A DNA stretch of 64,000 nt from Euclidia mi (lineage: Eukaryota > Arthropoda > Insecta > Lepidoptera > Erebidae): the NCBI GenBank assembly GCA_944739405.2, contig OX123188.2:68529251-68593250 (forward strand), given 5' to 3'. The notes beneath the pieces were generated by a model. That model was not told the origin of the DNA, did not search any database, and worked only from the letters and a program-made list of their open reading frames with translations. The position numbers and the translations under genes are program-made. Every line of letters starts with the position of its first letter. Within the stretch, counting starts at the first letter, position 1. Below, piece after piece: positions 44,946 through 56,350 of this stretch.

Positions 44946-46159
44946 TAAGAGCCCATGCTGTGATTATATTTTTATTTATGAATTTATTATTAATAAAAAT
45001 AGAATAAATATTTTACTCCTTCATAAATACTCCGCGACACAGGATTTGTTCTGCCTGGTGCGGGACTTGTCTTTTTAATAGTTTCGGCGCAAGAACTTAG
45101 ACCACTGCGCCGTCCGTGTACTTTACAGTACCTACTGCAAAGGTAACAATATATCATATACTAGTTTCCGCTCGATGCGGCGCTCAGCACGAGTCGATTG
45201 TCGCAACAAACTCACGCACGTGTCGGTTGTCGCAACAAAAAGTAGCATAGACAAGAGGTCATGATAGCATATAGTATCTTTACATATTGGCTATGTTACT
45301 GCAGAGTTTAATTTAAATCGATCCATAAGTTTTTTCGTAAAAGTTTAACAAACATCTACCCATCCAGTAGCAGGATTCGATGAGAAGTTTTACTATAATC
45401 ATCAAACTAATTTACAGTTAACATGTTAGCCTGATTGTAATCTGTCCAGGTATTTAATAATTATATATTACTATTATTTGACGGCGTCTCCTCAAGCCAT
45501 CAATGCTATACACCCTGTCCTTTGCGGTATAAGTACTACTTGCCCTTCCCCTATCAATAGTGACTGGATCCTTTATTTATTGGGAGTGCCCACTTAATGC
45601 GCCAGACAACTAGATAGGTACCTCTACTTTATGCAAACTCTACGACTTCGTACCTCTATTTTATCAGAATTAGTTGCCAAGCAGATGCGTTCGAGTTTTC
45701 ACTCAAGCTTTAAGCTGTTAACAAGAAAGCAAGTCAGTTCTATGTACCTAAGTATTATTGCCTGATAAATATTTGTATATTATACTTCATAATTCACAAA
45801 TTCTACGGATACAAAAAATATATCAATGTGGGAGACATCATTTCCGTCACGTACCTATTGCCGCATTTGTCGCAAATTTTGTACCAATTTCCGAAGGAAA
45901 ACCTACGCGCATTGAAAATACGCCCAGTAGTAGTGCAATAAAATCGAGGTTGCACAATTTTATCGATAAGAATGTAAACAAGCAAAAACTGCTTACTGAG
46001 AAGCTTTCCGAGTAGCTTTGCACATCGCGTTTGTTAAATTACTGCACCTTTAGGTATATTTATATTTTAGGTGTATACTTTAGGCACATATATGCACAAT
46101 CACTGAAGTAGATATTTTACATTACATCTTATCTTACTTACGTCTCATATTATAAAAAA
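44946..46159. other. Gene-free stretch
   Basis: On the minus strand near 45070-45140, GGCGCAGTGGTCTAAGTTC is box A-like, perhaps a decayed tRNA-derived SINE; no box B was found. An 85-codon ORF at 45758-46015 has no recognisable domain. Confidence 0.4.
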
Positions 46160-46678
46160 CAATGCCCATTTTTCATAGAAACGCCGGCCCAGATGTGGAC
46201 AGCCAAAAATTGTGGTAGTTTTTATTGCATTGGATAAAAGAGTGTTAAACTAGAATTTTTAGATTGATGAGAGGTCCGCCACATTCTTAATTTTATTACA
46301 AGATGTACTTTTATAAACTCAAAAAACATTAGGTATGTAATACTTATACCTTAAGATAGTTAAAGTATTTCGTTGTTTTGAGTAGAAAGGAATCAGTTAA
46401 TCGTTTGGTAAGTGTAGAAATACAAAAGAAAAAGCCAAAAGTCGTAAAAGTGATCCAAAAACACAAAAAAGCATTCGCAATGCGCACGAGCAAATAACAA
46501 ACAAAATAAATTGATTATTGAATATGACATTATTGACATTTACTAAGACTAAGAGTCAAAAAAGTGTTGCCATGTGATGCCTATAAATTAAGTTATAAAT
46601 AAAAAGGATTATTCAACAACAAATTGAAACTCTATTGTGCTGTTCATGAGTTCCAAACTAGGCCAAAAATGGGCATTG
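46160..46678. mobile_element. Possible inverted-repeat element
   Basis: CAATGCCCATTTTT at the left end and AAAAATGGGCATTG at the right end are exact reverse complements, 519 bases apart end to end. No ORF inside and no clear target duplication, so the class is unknown. Confidence 0.45.
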
Positions 46679-47724
46679 TTCTTTGATACTATTGGTATCT
46701 TAGCTTTTCACAGCAATATCACTTAGCTAACTGATTTTAATTTATTCTATTTGTCGCATTAATTCGTTTAATTTTCTGGAAGCAATAAATCTTTTGCCGT
46801 GAAAACATGACGTTGCAACAGAACCTGATGTGAAAGCTAATATCATATAATCTCCATTGAAAACGTGTTTTCATCGAGCAAAGATTTCAATCTGATATCG
46901 TTCGTTCAAAATTAAATTAGGTCTGCCACTCAAATAGCGGTAAACAGGCGACTATAATCCAAACATTTGTTAAAGATGACACCAAAATATAATACGTATT
47001 ATTACGTACCACATTGCTATTTCATAAAAAGAAAGGCGAAAACAATGTATAAATGTAGTGTAACAAAAACAAAGCGCAAAATATTGCTATTATCCGCGGC
47101 AACAATTGCGTGGACGTTGCGTTATGGCCACATATGGTATGAACTCATTAACGCGCCATAGTCGCAGCGCACCGACCTAACTGCCGCAATCCAGGTCTTA
47201 ACGGAAGGTAATTTACCATCTGCCATTTGTGGGCGGTTACCACCGCTGTATAGCGTTTATGAAGCACATTATATGAAAAACGACAGTAAACTTATGCGTT
47301 GATCCCTTATTGCATGAAATATGAAGGAAGTTACAAAAAAATATATTTTGGTGAAAACATGTTTAATAATCTTTTGTGATCATAAATTAGAGAAATAAAA
47401 AAAATAACGTTATTATTTATGGATTTAAATCACGAAGCCATATCTGGACTCATAGGCATTCAAGTTGAAATTAGATAAGCTTAAATAATATCTGGCTTCG
47501 CATGCACAGTTGTTACAATTTTTCAAAATCTTTGAACCTGTTTCGCTTGTCATTATAGCATTAGAAGACTTTTTTAAGACCATTTTTATTATTTATATTT
47601 TGTATATTGCGTATTTTTTGCAGTTTTACCTTGAAAGAACCATAAAACATGGCAATATCCATTTCTGTATAGCAAAAAACAGGAACTCGAGTGCATACGA
47701 AGCCATATTTGACATAAGTACATT
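46679..47724. other. Gene-free stretch
   Basis: AT-rich, no supported feature up to the start of LINE sequence near 47725. Confidence 0.4.
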
Positions 47725-48243
47725 ATAACTCTCAACAACCTTAATCAATTCAACGGTATTCTAAACAATAAATCAAAATCTCTTGACCTGATACTTAGTA
47801 ACACAACAGTCACTGATGTCCACCGTAGTAATAGTAGTCTATCTGTAGAAGATTTGCTACATCCTCCTTTGGAATTCTGCTTACCACTCCTGACTGTCTC
47901 TAATTTAAAAACAAATTCAGTCCGAAGGCCTAACTTTTTTAGGGCAGACTATGACATGGTTACAAAATCTCTGATGACCATTGCATGGGAAAAAGAATTT
48001 CAAGACATCTTTTCAGTCAACGATATGTTAAGCCTACTATATAAAAAGTTGAATAATGCCATTATTATATTAATACCTTTAAAAAAACTAACTAACAGTA
48101 AATACCCAATTTGGTATTCTCGTGAATTAATATGCCTATTTAAACAGAAATATAAGTGTCATTTAAGGATTAAAAAATATAGAAATCCTCTGGATCTATT
48201 GGAATTCGAAAGATTGCGTACCAGGTGCAGGGAGCTTCAAACT
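47725..48243 (+). pseudogene. LINE ORF2: end of endonuclease and linker
   Basis: SLDLILSNTTVTDVHRS and LLHPPLEFCLPLL correspond to the end of the endonuclease domain, where the catalytic histidine would be (HPPLEF here). The linker follows, with FFRADYDMV, YPIWYSRELICLFKQKYKCH and FERLRTRCRELQT, like residues 275-385 of the intact copy. The frame is cut by the P-like insertion. The earlier endonuclease motifs are missing through 5' truncation. Confidence 0.8.
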
Positions 48244-48420
48244 AACAGACCACCTACCCCACGAGACTTGCAATAGAAGGGCACCGTTGTCTGTCGCGCA
48301 TGTGCGCAAATGCGCCTATATCTTTGAGCACAAACCCGCGCTCGTTCAGTAGCGACCAGGAAACAGATACGTAAACTGCGTTTAAACTGTATTAAAACAA
48401 AATAATAATATACGAAAACA

Positions 48421-48522
48421 ATGCCGAATTGTGCTATAAAGTTGTGTGGGAGTAACAGTCGGAATAATAATTTCAAAAAAGATAATATCACATTTCACCG
48501 GAAAGTACAACATTTATTTTAA
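48421..48522 (+). pseudogene. THAP-domain N-terminal fragment
   Basis: A 33-codon ORF begins MPNCAIKLCGSNS and contains NITFHRK. The order MPxCAxxxC then, about 20 residues on, FHRF/K is the start of a THAP zinc finger (C4 and C9 visible), the DNA-binding domain of P-element transposases. The later Cys and His ligands are missing, since the frame stops just after VQHLF. It may be the first exon of a lost gene. No splice donor is obvious. Confidence 0.6.
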
Positions 48523-48963
48523 AATTATTTAACAGTACTGACCAGAGTTCTAGTAATAATGGTTGCTAATAAGTACTGAATCGGTGGTTGTCCTTGTCTA
48601 ACACGCTATAATTATTACAGACTATCTCTCTCTTACAATAAGACGCCACGTGTAAGTAGTGATGCGAAGAAAACTTATCGATTGTTCGATATTTATCGAT
48701 TTCTAATACTGAGATTTTTATTGATTTGAATAATTAATTTCAAATCAAAAATTAAAATGAATTAGACAGGTGACTGTTAATAAAAATACAGCCTGCAAAA
48801 AAGAATTGTTAGGTATTTTATTATTACAAGCTTTTATTTATAGGTAGTTTCACCTGTTTGACAGTAATCAAATCTTGCAAGTTGAATTTGATGAACTTCC
48901 CGGTTACCGATTGAGCTGAAATTTAACACGCATGTGTAAATCGGATGACAATGTAAAATTATT

Positions 48964-49600
48964 ATGACATGGAGCTGATCTGATGATGGAACCGGAAGGG
49001 ATAGGAACTCGGTAATTAAACGACACAGCCCATCGAGTTTAGGCTTGTTTCATTTATCTTGACGAGTACTTCGGTTCTAGGTGGTAACCAGGGTCTGATG
49101 ATGGAGCTGGAAGATGACTATAGGAACTCAGTAATTAAACGACATAACCCCATAGAGTTTGGGCTCGTTTGATTTGTCTTGATGAGTAGTTTAGTGATAG
49201 ATGGTAACCAGGATCTGATGATGAAGCTAGAAGGTGGCCATAGGAGCTCAGTAATTAAGTGACACAACTGTGTCGAGTTTGGGCTTGTTTGATCCGTCTT
49301 GGCGAGTATTTGGGTGCTAGATTGTAACCAGGGTCTGATGATGGAGCTGGAAGGCGGCCATAGGAATTTGGTAATAAAATGACACAACACCATCGAGTTT
49401 GGGCTCGTATGAGCCGTCTTGACGAATAGTTTGGTGCTATATGGTAACCAGGGTCTGACGATGGAGCTGGAGCTGGAGCTGATGGCCATAGGAACTCAGT
49501 TAGCCCCATCGAGTTCGGGCTCGTATGATTCGTTTTGATGAGTGCTTTGCGGATAGATGATTACCAGAGTATGATGCGGCCATAGGAGCCCAGTAATTAA
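48964..49600. repeat. 120-bp tandem repeats inside the P-like element
   Basis: About five units. Marker GTCTGATGATGGAGCTGG-type sequences start at 48978, 49093, 49213, 49333 and 49453, so three successive spacings are exactly or nearly 120 bases; the outer units are shorter or degenerate. Each unit also has AGGAACTCAGTAATTAA, ATCGAGTTTGGGCTCG and GGTAACCAGG. Because 120 is a multiple of three, the minus strand stays open for 123 codons (49118-49489) as 40-residue repeats. Confidence 0.92.
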
Positions 49601-49875
49601 GCGAATTAACGATGATATTATTATAAATTCATATTTCAAAATAAAAACTTTTGCTTGGATTATTGTTTCTTTTCTTGGCATTCTTGGATCAACTAAATGT
49701 AGGCATACCAAATGTGATTTATCGATTAACAATATTGACATGCCTACATCCCTATTACCCATCGTACGTGACATCACCCGCACCGCCCGCGTACGTCTCA
49801 TTCCTCAAAGTTTGACAGAATAGTTTGCCTAGAAATTGGTTAAGATTACGTGTTTCGTGGGGTAGGTGGTCTGTG

Positions 49876-51660
49876 TTCAAACTACTTGTTATAAAAAATA
49901 TCTCTGTGATATTGAGGACAAAGTTGTCTAATGTCCCAAAATATTTTGGACTCCTATCCCGCTACAATGCTATACAAAACTAAAACTGCATCTAATGGAC
50001 AGGAAATTTGTAATCTCTTCGCTGATAATTTCTCTCAGACTTTCAACGCTCCATTTTCACCGATTCAGAACTGTTCCTTTAATGAAACTTTTGCTAATAC
50101 ATCTAGTGTAGGCACATTAACCTTCACTAACTCTGAAATTCAAAACGCACTCAAACATTTAAACGAAGAAAAAGGAGCAGGTATGCATGTCATTCCACCA
50201 GTTTTCATCAAGCATTGCGCAAAGGCACTAATTACACCTCTAGTCTTAAATTTTAATAGGTCACTCTCAGAAGGTGTTTTTCCGGACCTCTGGAAGGAGG
50301 CACTTGTTGTACCCATACATAAATCCGATGATAAACATCGTGTTATAATTTACCGACCAATCTCTATATTGGCGACTTTCAGCAAAATATTAGAAAAACT
50401 CGTGACAGAATGCATTACGTGGCACCTTAAACAATACATTAGCAACAACCAACATGGGTTCATAAAATCACGATCTACGGCTACCAACTTATTGTCTTAC
50501 ACATCAACATTATCGGAACATCTTGATAAATGTATTCCCGTAGATGCAATATACACAGACTTCAGTAAGGCATTTGATAAGGTAGATCATACTATTCTTA
50601 TTAATAAATTACATCAATTGGCATATATGGCAAACTACTTGAATAGTTTCAATCCTATCTAGAAAAAAGACGTGCAAGAGTTGCTATTAATGGATACCTC
50701 TCTGATGCTTACGAAGTGACCTCTGGAGTCCCACAGAGTTCTCATTTAGGGCCTATTCTATTTAATGTGTTTATCAACGACATTAATAAATGCTTCCGTT
50801 ACTCGAAGTTCCATCTTTTTGCAGATGACCTTAAATTAATCATGCCAATTCGCAACCCCTCAGACTCAACAAAACTACAAGAAGATCTTGACAGACTACA
50901 CGATTAGTCTCAAATAAATAATATGCACTTAAATCTTAACAAATGCCATCATATCCACTTTACTCGCAAAAAAATTACAAGACTCAATGAGTATTACATT
51001 GGTGGAGTTAAGATCAGCTTCGTAGATAAAATTCGTCATTTAGGCGTTTGGATAGTTACACAATTGAAATTCGATACACACTTTTTAAATATTACATCAA
51101 AGGGTTTTAGAGCATTAGGCTTCGTGTTGCGCAACACGAGAGAATTCAAAAATTCGTCAAAAAAATACTACTTTTTAATGCATTAGTACGACCAATACTA
51201 GAATATAACTCTGTTGTTTGGAACCCTTACTATGATATCTACAATAAGCGCTTAGAAAGCGTTCAAAAACGCTTTCTTTCTCATATCTGCTATCGCGACC
51301 ATAAAGCCAAGATACTTTCAAATTACGCGGCAAGATTAAAAAAATATAATATGGTTATCTTATCGAACCGTAGAAAAATGACAGGTGCTGTTTTTCCTCA
51401 CAAATTATTTAACGGTCACATTGATTGCAGTGATTTATTTATCTCTTTAGTCATTAACATCCCTACTCATGTGCCTAGAAGTAACATATATAAGTTGTTC
51501 AGTGTTCCTTACTCAAGAACAAATCTCGGGTACTATGCCGCCATGTAGCTTTGTAGGCAGCACAACTTGGTCAACAAACTTTGTAATGCAGATATTAGTG
51601 ATAGGATAAATGAGTACAAAAAACATGCTATGGCTGCGCTTTTTACTGAGGTATAGTAAT
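49876..51660 (+). pseudogene. LINE ORF2: reverse transcriptase, broken
   Basis: Continues the interrupted ORF2. 49931-50662 holds YRPISILATFSKILEKLVTE, QHGFIKSRSTATN and motif A in AIYTDFSKAFDKVDH. After a frameshift, 50716-50907 holds SGVPQSSHLGPILFNVFIND and motif C in LFADDLK; an in-frame TAG at 50905-50907 follows. 50923-51186 has HLNLNKCHHIHFTRK and IRHLGVWI of the thumb region. Further frames to 51660 carry the C-terminal end. The catalytic aspartates remain, but at least two frameshifts and several stops disable it. Confidence 0.88.
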
Positions 51661-51887
51661 GGGTGTGTTCCTTATTACCTTTAATTTTACTCAGTCTCTG
51701 TTAATATTGTCGATTTTGTTTTTTATTTACTCTAAGTAAACTTTGTATTTTAACTTTAATTTTTAAACATGTAGCTATTTTGTAAAATTTTGTAAATTGC
51801 CTGCTCTTATGTGCAGTTTTTTGTTATTTTAGAATTTATAACTTATGCATGATATGGTTTCCTGTAATTGAGGGAGTACACAGGCTA

Positions 51888-52560
51888 TAATCCTGTACAT
51901 ACATACATAGACTCACGCCTGTTTCCCGGAGGGGTAGGCAGAGACTACGGAACGCCATTTGCAACGATCCTGACATATTTTTCTTGCTTCATTCACTCCC
52001 ATCAGATTCCACATGCATGTTCTTCTGTTCAGGGTACTTCTAACCTGCCCTGTTTTTAGGATGTCGCCAATCTGGTCAGAGAACGTCCGCCTAGATCTTC
52101 CCCTTCATCCTGTCCCATCCACACTTGCCTTATAAATCTGCTTGGTCAGTCTTCCGTCATCCATCCTCTCCACGTGCCCAAACCACCTTAGCATACCTTT
52201 CTAGATGCTTGTCACTACATCTTCTTTTACCCCACAACACTCTCTTATCACACAATTCTTCACTCTGTCAGTCAAAGACACACCACACATACTTCTCCGT
52301 CCTCTCATTTCTACAGCATTTATTCTACTTTCATGACTCTTCTGCCATACCCAACTTTCACTACCATACATAAGAGTAGGTACCAACACCCCTCTATGCA
52401 CAGCCAAACGTGCATTTTTGGATACATTATGACTGTTCATAAAAGCCTTCAAAGCTCCATTCACCCTATTACCTGCATTAACTCTTCTTTCAATATCTTC
52501 TTCATTCTTACCATTCCTAGTAAACATTCCTAGTACACAAAATCATTCACTTCTATTGTA
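51888..52560 (-). mobile_element. 5'-truncated LINE fragment, minus strand
   Basis: Coding remains of the C-terminal part of a reverse transcriptase protein end in a frame reading AYPSGKQA then stop near 51920. A TATGTATGTA tail lies at 51888-51908 on the minus strand. It appears to be inserted in the 3' region of the LINE at 47.7-52.6 kb. Confidence 0.7.
52201..52527 (-). pseudogene. LINE reverse transcriptase C-terminal fragment
   Basis: ERRVNAGNRVNGALKAFMNS, LAVHRGVLVPTLMYGSESW and RGRRSMCGVSLTDRVKN belong to the region after the reverse transcriptase palm in a common insect LINE group. Only the last third of the protein is left, and it continues in other frames to about 51920. No catalytic motif is included. 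Confidence 0.75.
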
Positions 52561-52645
52561 ATTTAAAAAAAAAAAAAATTAAGATGTGTACAAGCCTTTG
52601 TTGGAAATCCTTAAGCAAAATAAATAAATAAATAAAAATACATTA

Positions 52646-53039
52646 TTTTGACGGAAACGCATAGCAAGCCATATTTGGCGTAAATAATGACGCATAATTG
52701 GCGTAAATAAAAAAACAGGTCAAAAATAGAAGAAAATAAAAAATTATACAAAAACAACTTACTATTACGCTAGAAGTTAAAAAAAAATATCGATGTTCTC
52801 AGTCACCTTATTACTATTATTTTTCAATGATAACTAAAACATTGCAGTTAACTTGCTGGCCCTGTCATGAAATAACATTAAATAATTTTGACAAAGATGA
52901 CTTACCACACACAAAAAAATTACATGGTTTAACGAAGAAATTCTTCATATGTTACAATTAATTATGCTATAATTCAAATGTTAGTTATGTTAAAAAAAAT
53001 AACAAACTCTAGAAACCACCAATGGCTTCGTATGCGGTA
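52646..53039. other. Gene-free stretch
   Basis: AT-rich with a short TTTGGCGTAAATAA direct repeat near 52674-52710; no other feature. Confidence 0.4.
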
Positions 53040-53243
53040 AGGCGGGTTTTCCTGTCGATCGCACGCTGACGGTCCGCGCTGATGGGTCAATATGTATGAA
53101 CTACTTCTAGCGTTTTTGAGTCACGCTGGTCGCTCAGCGCTGTCGGTCGTCAGCGCTGAGTTATTACTCCATACATATTGACATTATTGACCCATCAGCG
53201 CGGACCGTCGGCGTGCGATCAGCTTGACAGGAAAACCTGCCTA
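53040..53243. mobile_element. MITE with long inverted repeats
   Basis: Left end AGGCGGGTTTTCCTGTC... and right end ...GACAGGAAAACCTGCCT pair for about 65 bases with small gaps, including GACGGTCCGCGCTGATGGGT on the left and its reverse complement on the right. The middle has its own CAGCGCTG pair. No coding content; the flanking duplication is not clear. Confidence 0.82.
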
Positions 53244-53918
53244 AGAGGTTAATAGCAACTCAGTGACAGCGGAAACATGTTTATTGGCTTTATGTTACAC
53301 GTTATAATGAAGAGACGTGACAGGTAGCGAACTTAATGCGCTATAGATTTCCTAAGGCGGACATTACATAAGTCGAATTCACGACTGCCTCGCTGATCTA
53401 CGAGCGTAAAGGGTAAATCGAGCACCTGGTAGTCGATCAATAACATCTATCGGTAGAAACTAATGATCAGTGTACATCAACAGACAGCTTTTATGAACAA
53501 GTCTAAATAGTATTGACGATGATATCATAATAGCCAATGACGTAAAACTGGAACCTAGACTAAAAAAATATCATCAGGGTCTGTTCAATCATGCCTCATA
53601 TGATCTTAAAAAGTATATTTAACAGCGAATATTCTCCGTGAAATAGGTACTTACCTAAATTTTCTGCAGGCAATTCATTTACTTAATCCATGTTTCGAAA
53701 TGCATAATTAATAACACTAATCAATAATTATAATGTACTTAATAAATATGCATTTGGAACCGTGAGCAAATACAAAATAAATATGATAGACTCTTGGGCC
53801 TTTGGTATACAATGATAGTACCTATATAATTCATATCATATTACGTGAGCAGATACATATATACGATGCTATACGATCCTGGCTTATTAACAAAAAGCAT
53901 CAAAATTAATATAAGATG

Positions 53919-53994
53919 TGTTCACGGAACAAATAAAACAACGAGGTAATTTGAAAACTCAAATTACCTCGTTGTTTTATTTGTTCCGTGAACA
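53919..53994. repeat. Perfect 36-bp palindrome with 4-base loop
   Basis: 53919-53954 and 53959-53994 are exact reverse complements (arm begins TGTTCACGGAACAAATAAAA), separated by AAAC. A transcript would fold to a perfectly paired hairpin. A partial third match, GAGGTAATTTAAAAC, is at 54024-54038. Origin may be a fold-back replication error or the core of a tiny inverted-repeat element. Confidence 0.95.
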
Positions 53995-54584
53995 GTATAA
54001 ACATACTTCTTAATCAACGAAATGAGGTAATTTAAAACAAAACAAGATAAGTATAATCAGTAAAACTGCTATTATGCAAAGTGCACACAACACGACAACG
54101 ATTCATATAGCAGAAATATCCACGCATTAAATGTAGTGCACAGGTTGTAAGACAAGTTTTGCCACAAGGAACGTACTTGCAGAAAATGAGTTAAATAAAT
54201 CAAGCATGGACGGCGACAGATAACGCAATTGTTATGACAACACACACGGTTACGTAACCTGACTTATATATATCTTAAATAAGACAAATATTCTTTCTTA
54301 CGCGAGCGTTGTCATCCTAATAAGTTATCTAGTTACTTGTGTCAGTGATAAATCGACACTATACGAAATTATATCCTTGTGTTTGCCCAAGATTTGGACG
54401 CTGAATAGTGTAAGACACAGTTGTATTTAACGTCTCTAATTAGTACGCTCTGTTACCTGATCTCATGTATTTTTACCCCAATCTCAGCAAAAGTCTTTCC
54501 GTATGTGACAGAGCGTTTGCCGTTTCATAATTAAGCCGCTTTGAAAGATGAATTCCGGTTAATTAACGCGGTATAGGCAGCGAT
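53995..54584. other. Gene-free stretch
   Basis: AT-rich; nothing further supported. Confidence 0.4.
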
Positions 54585-54830
54585 AGCCGAGTGGATATAC
54601 CAACAGACTGCCATGCAGAGGGTATCGGGTTCGAATCCACGGCACGCACCAATGACTTTTCGGAGTTATGTGCGTATTGAATTGTTAATTATCGCTTGTC
54701 CCGAGCCTCGGCGAGCACGTTAAGCCGTCGGTCCCGGTTGTCATGAAGATCTTTGACAGTCGTTACAGGGAGTCAGTACCTTCTAAATAAACTGACACTA
54801 GTCTAAACCATGGAATATCGTTAATTAACG
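54585..54830 (+). mobile_element. tRNA-derived SINE
   Basis: Box A TAGCCGAGTGG and box B GGTTCGAATCC are spaced as in a pol III promoter, and the head ends CACGCACCA, followed by ATGACTTTTCGGAGTTATGT, a body sequence shared by many lepidopteran SINEs. It has no tRNA cloverleaf good enough for a tRNA gene. The 3' limit is approximate. Confidence 0.75.
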
Positions 54831-56030
54831 GACTTGGTATTACATGGATCTCACAACTTTTTACGGTCGCGAGACTTGGTATTTTTGACAAGTATTGTTT
54901 TTATGGAATCTCATTTCTTTTCGTAGATAGTCTTACTATTGTCCTTTCCGGTAACTTCTACTTCTTGTACACCAACAACGAATTTTCTTAATTAAAGCTC
55001 TAACTGCAAATGTAATTTTGTAATCCTCTATATTTATATAGGATTACAAAGTTATTTATGCAGTTGATGTATGTCGAAAACTGGACTGAAATTGAAATAT
55101 ATTTTAGTTTTGTCTTGGTTCCTACACTAAACACTAATTGTTTACTAAATTTGAAGCTTCTATGTTTGCTAGAAGTGCCTTAGACTTTCGATGATCGGTC
55201 AGTGAGTGACAAAATTAAGAATTTTGACTCGTTATAATTCTTAAACTACTGGTTCAAATTGAATGAAATTTGAAATACACCATCTTTATACAATGCCTGC
55301 ATGGTTACTAAAAAATCTAGCTTCTAGTTTTATTCACAACGAAGTTATAGGGGTCGAAAATGGCCTAAATTGCTTCGAGAAAAGGATGGTACGGCCGTGC
55401 CGCTTTTTGCTCGACTTGGTGACGAGATGCCATGAAACGTCATCACGTTATTAGTATAGTCTCTAAACGACTCGAGAGTGCCACCGACCGGTTGTGACGT
55501 ATTGTGGTGCAATGGTGGAGGCGCTAACGGTGTTTCGTGTGGACTTGTCTGGCGGGCTGAGAGACATTCAGTCGGGTCGCCTGGTTGACAGTACACCATG
55601 AATCTGTACTCGGTTCGTTAAAAGACTTGCAAGTGAAAAGTGTTTGACTATAACTGTCAAGATAGTGCCTTACGTGTTTTAAAGTAGTTAGTGTATTTTA
55701 GTTAGTGTGTATTCAATGCACAAGAACCCAGCTGCGCCCACTTAGTAGGAACTCTGAAGTGATTATATCGGCCAACAATCTAGTTACCCGCCTACATCAT
55801 TTGTGGGATAAAATTGTGCAATAAGCGTACACACACGACGCGAGTGAGGGCGATTGTGCTGCTGCCTTGCTGGCGAATCAGTTGATCCTTCAACTGCAAC
55901 CGTGGTGAGCGTATTTTATCTGATTTTTATTGGTAAAAATATCTGCATATTTTATTTAGAGACGGTAGATGCAAAACATTTTTGGTTTGCAGAATATTGC
56001 TATACGTTTAATAACCTTGGGAATGTCAAA
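54831..56030. other. Gene-free stretch
   Basis: Includes an 11-base inverted pair TTTGTAATCCT / AGGATTACAAA at about 55017-55050 and an 84-codon minus-strand ORF (55345-55599) with no known domain. Confidence 0.4.
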
Positions 56031-56350
56031 ATAGTTGTGGTGGTGACGCCGCCATCGCATAGTATTGAGTGTCGTGGGTTCGATTCCTACATGACACGAA
56101 GTTGTGGTTGAACAGGCTTTTATTGTGAACCGTTTGACGGTGTCGTGTTTCCCATGACATGATCTCTTGAATAAGCTTCATTTTAATAGCTTCAAGAAGA
56201 AAGAAAGAAAAAGAACAAATTTGTGGGTAGTACCGAATGATTAAAATGAGACCATTGATGTATTTTACGTTAACGTATGGTTGTCGGACTACCACTGTGT
56301 CCTAGCTTTAGCGTGGATATCGAAAGGACGTTTTGGGTTCGATACTCGGA
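56030..56350 (+). mobile_element. One or two tRNA-derived SINE heads
   Basis: GTGGGTTCGATTCCTACATG (box B) at about 56079-56098 follows a box A-like GTGGTGGTGACG; a second GGGTTCGATACTCGG at about 56336-56350 follows TAGCTTTAGCGTGG. Both look like divergent pol III-type heads, the second less clearly. Confidence 0.45.

Larger units (their letters stand above)
48244..49875. mobile_element. Non-autonomous P-like element with THAP start
   Basis: Inverted ends AACAGACCACCTACCCCACG and (reverse complement of the right end) CACAGACCACCTACCCCACG differ only at the first base. The 8-bp direct repeat TTCAAACT flanks the insertion (48236-48243 and 49876-49883). An 8-bp duplication plus a THAP-type protein start inside points to the P superfamily. 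Taking the insertion out rejoins the LINE reading frame on both sides. Of the 1632 bases, about 640 are 120-base tandem repeats; no catalytic region is present. Confidence 0.85.
47725..52645 (+). mobile_element. 5'-truncated CR1-like LINE, interrupted and decayed
   Basis: Coding remains of ORF2 start inside the endonuclease at about 47725, are broken by a P-like element at 48244-49875, and resume to about 51660. A 3' UTR follows to about 51890, where a minus-strand LINE fragment intervenes; a polyA-like run and TAAA repeats at 52561-52640 may be the original tail. The sequence is related to the intact LINE at 7.5-12.5 kb. Confidence 0.75.

Noticed and set aside
45075..45140. tRNA gene or SINE on the minus strand
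   Set aside because: A box A-like stretch is present but no box B and no cloverleaf.
48964..49600. CRISPR-like array
   Set aside because: Units are contiguous 120-bp tandem repeats with no short repeat/unique spacer pattern, in a eukaryotic mobile element.
54585..54660. tRNA gene
   Set aside because: Box A and box B fit, but the stems do not pair well and the following body sequence is that of a SINE.
55345..55599. 84-codon minus-strand ORF
   Set aside because: No domain and no supporting context.
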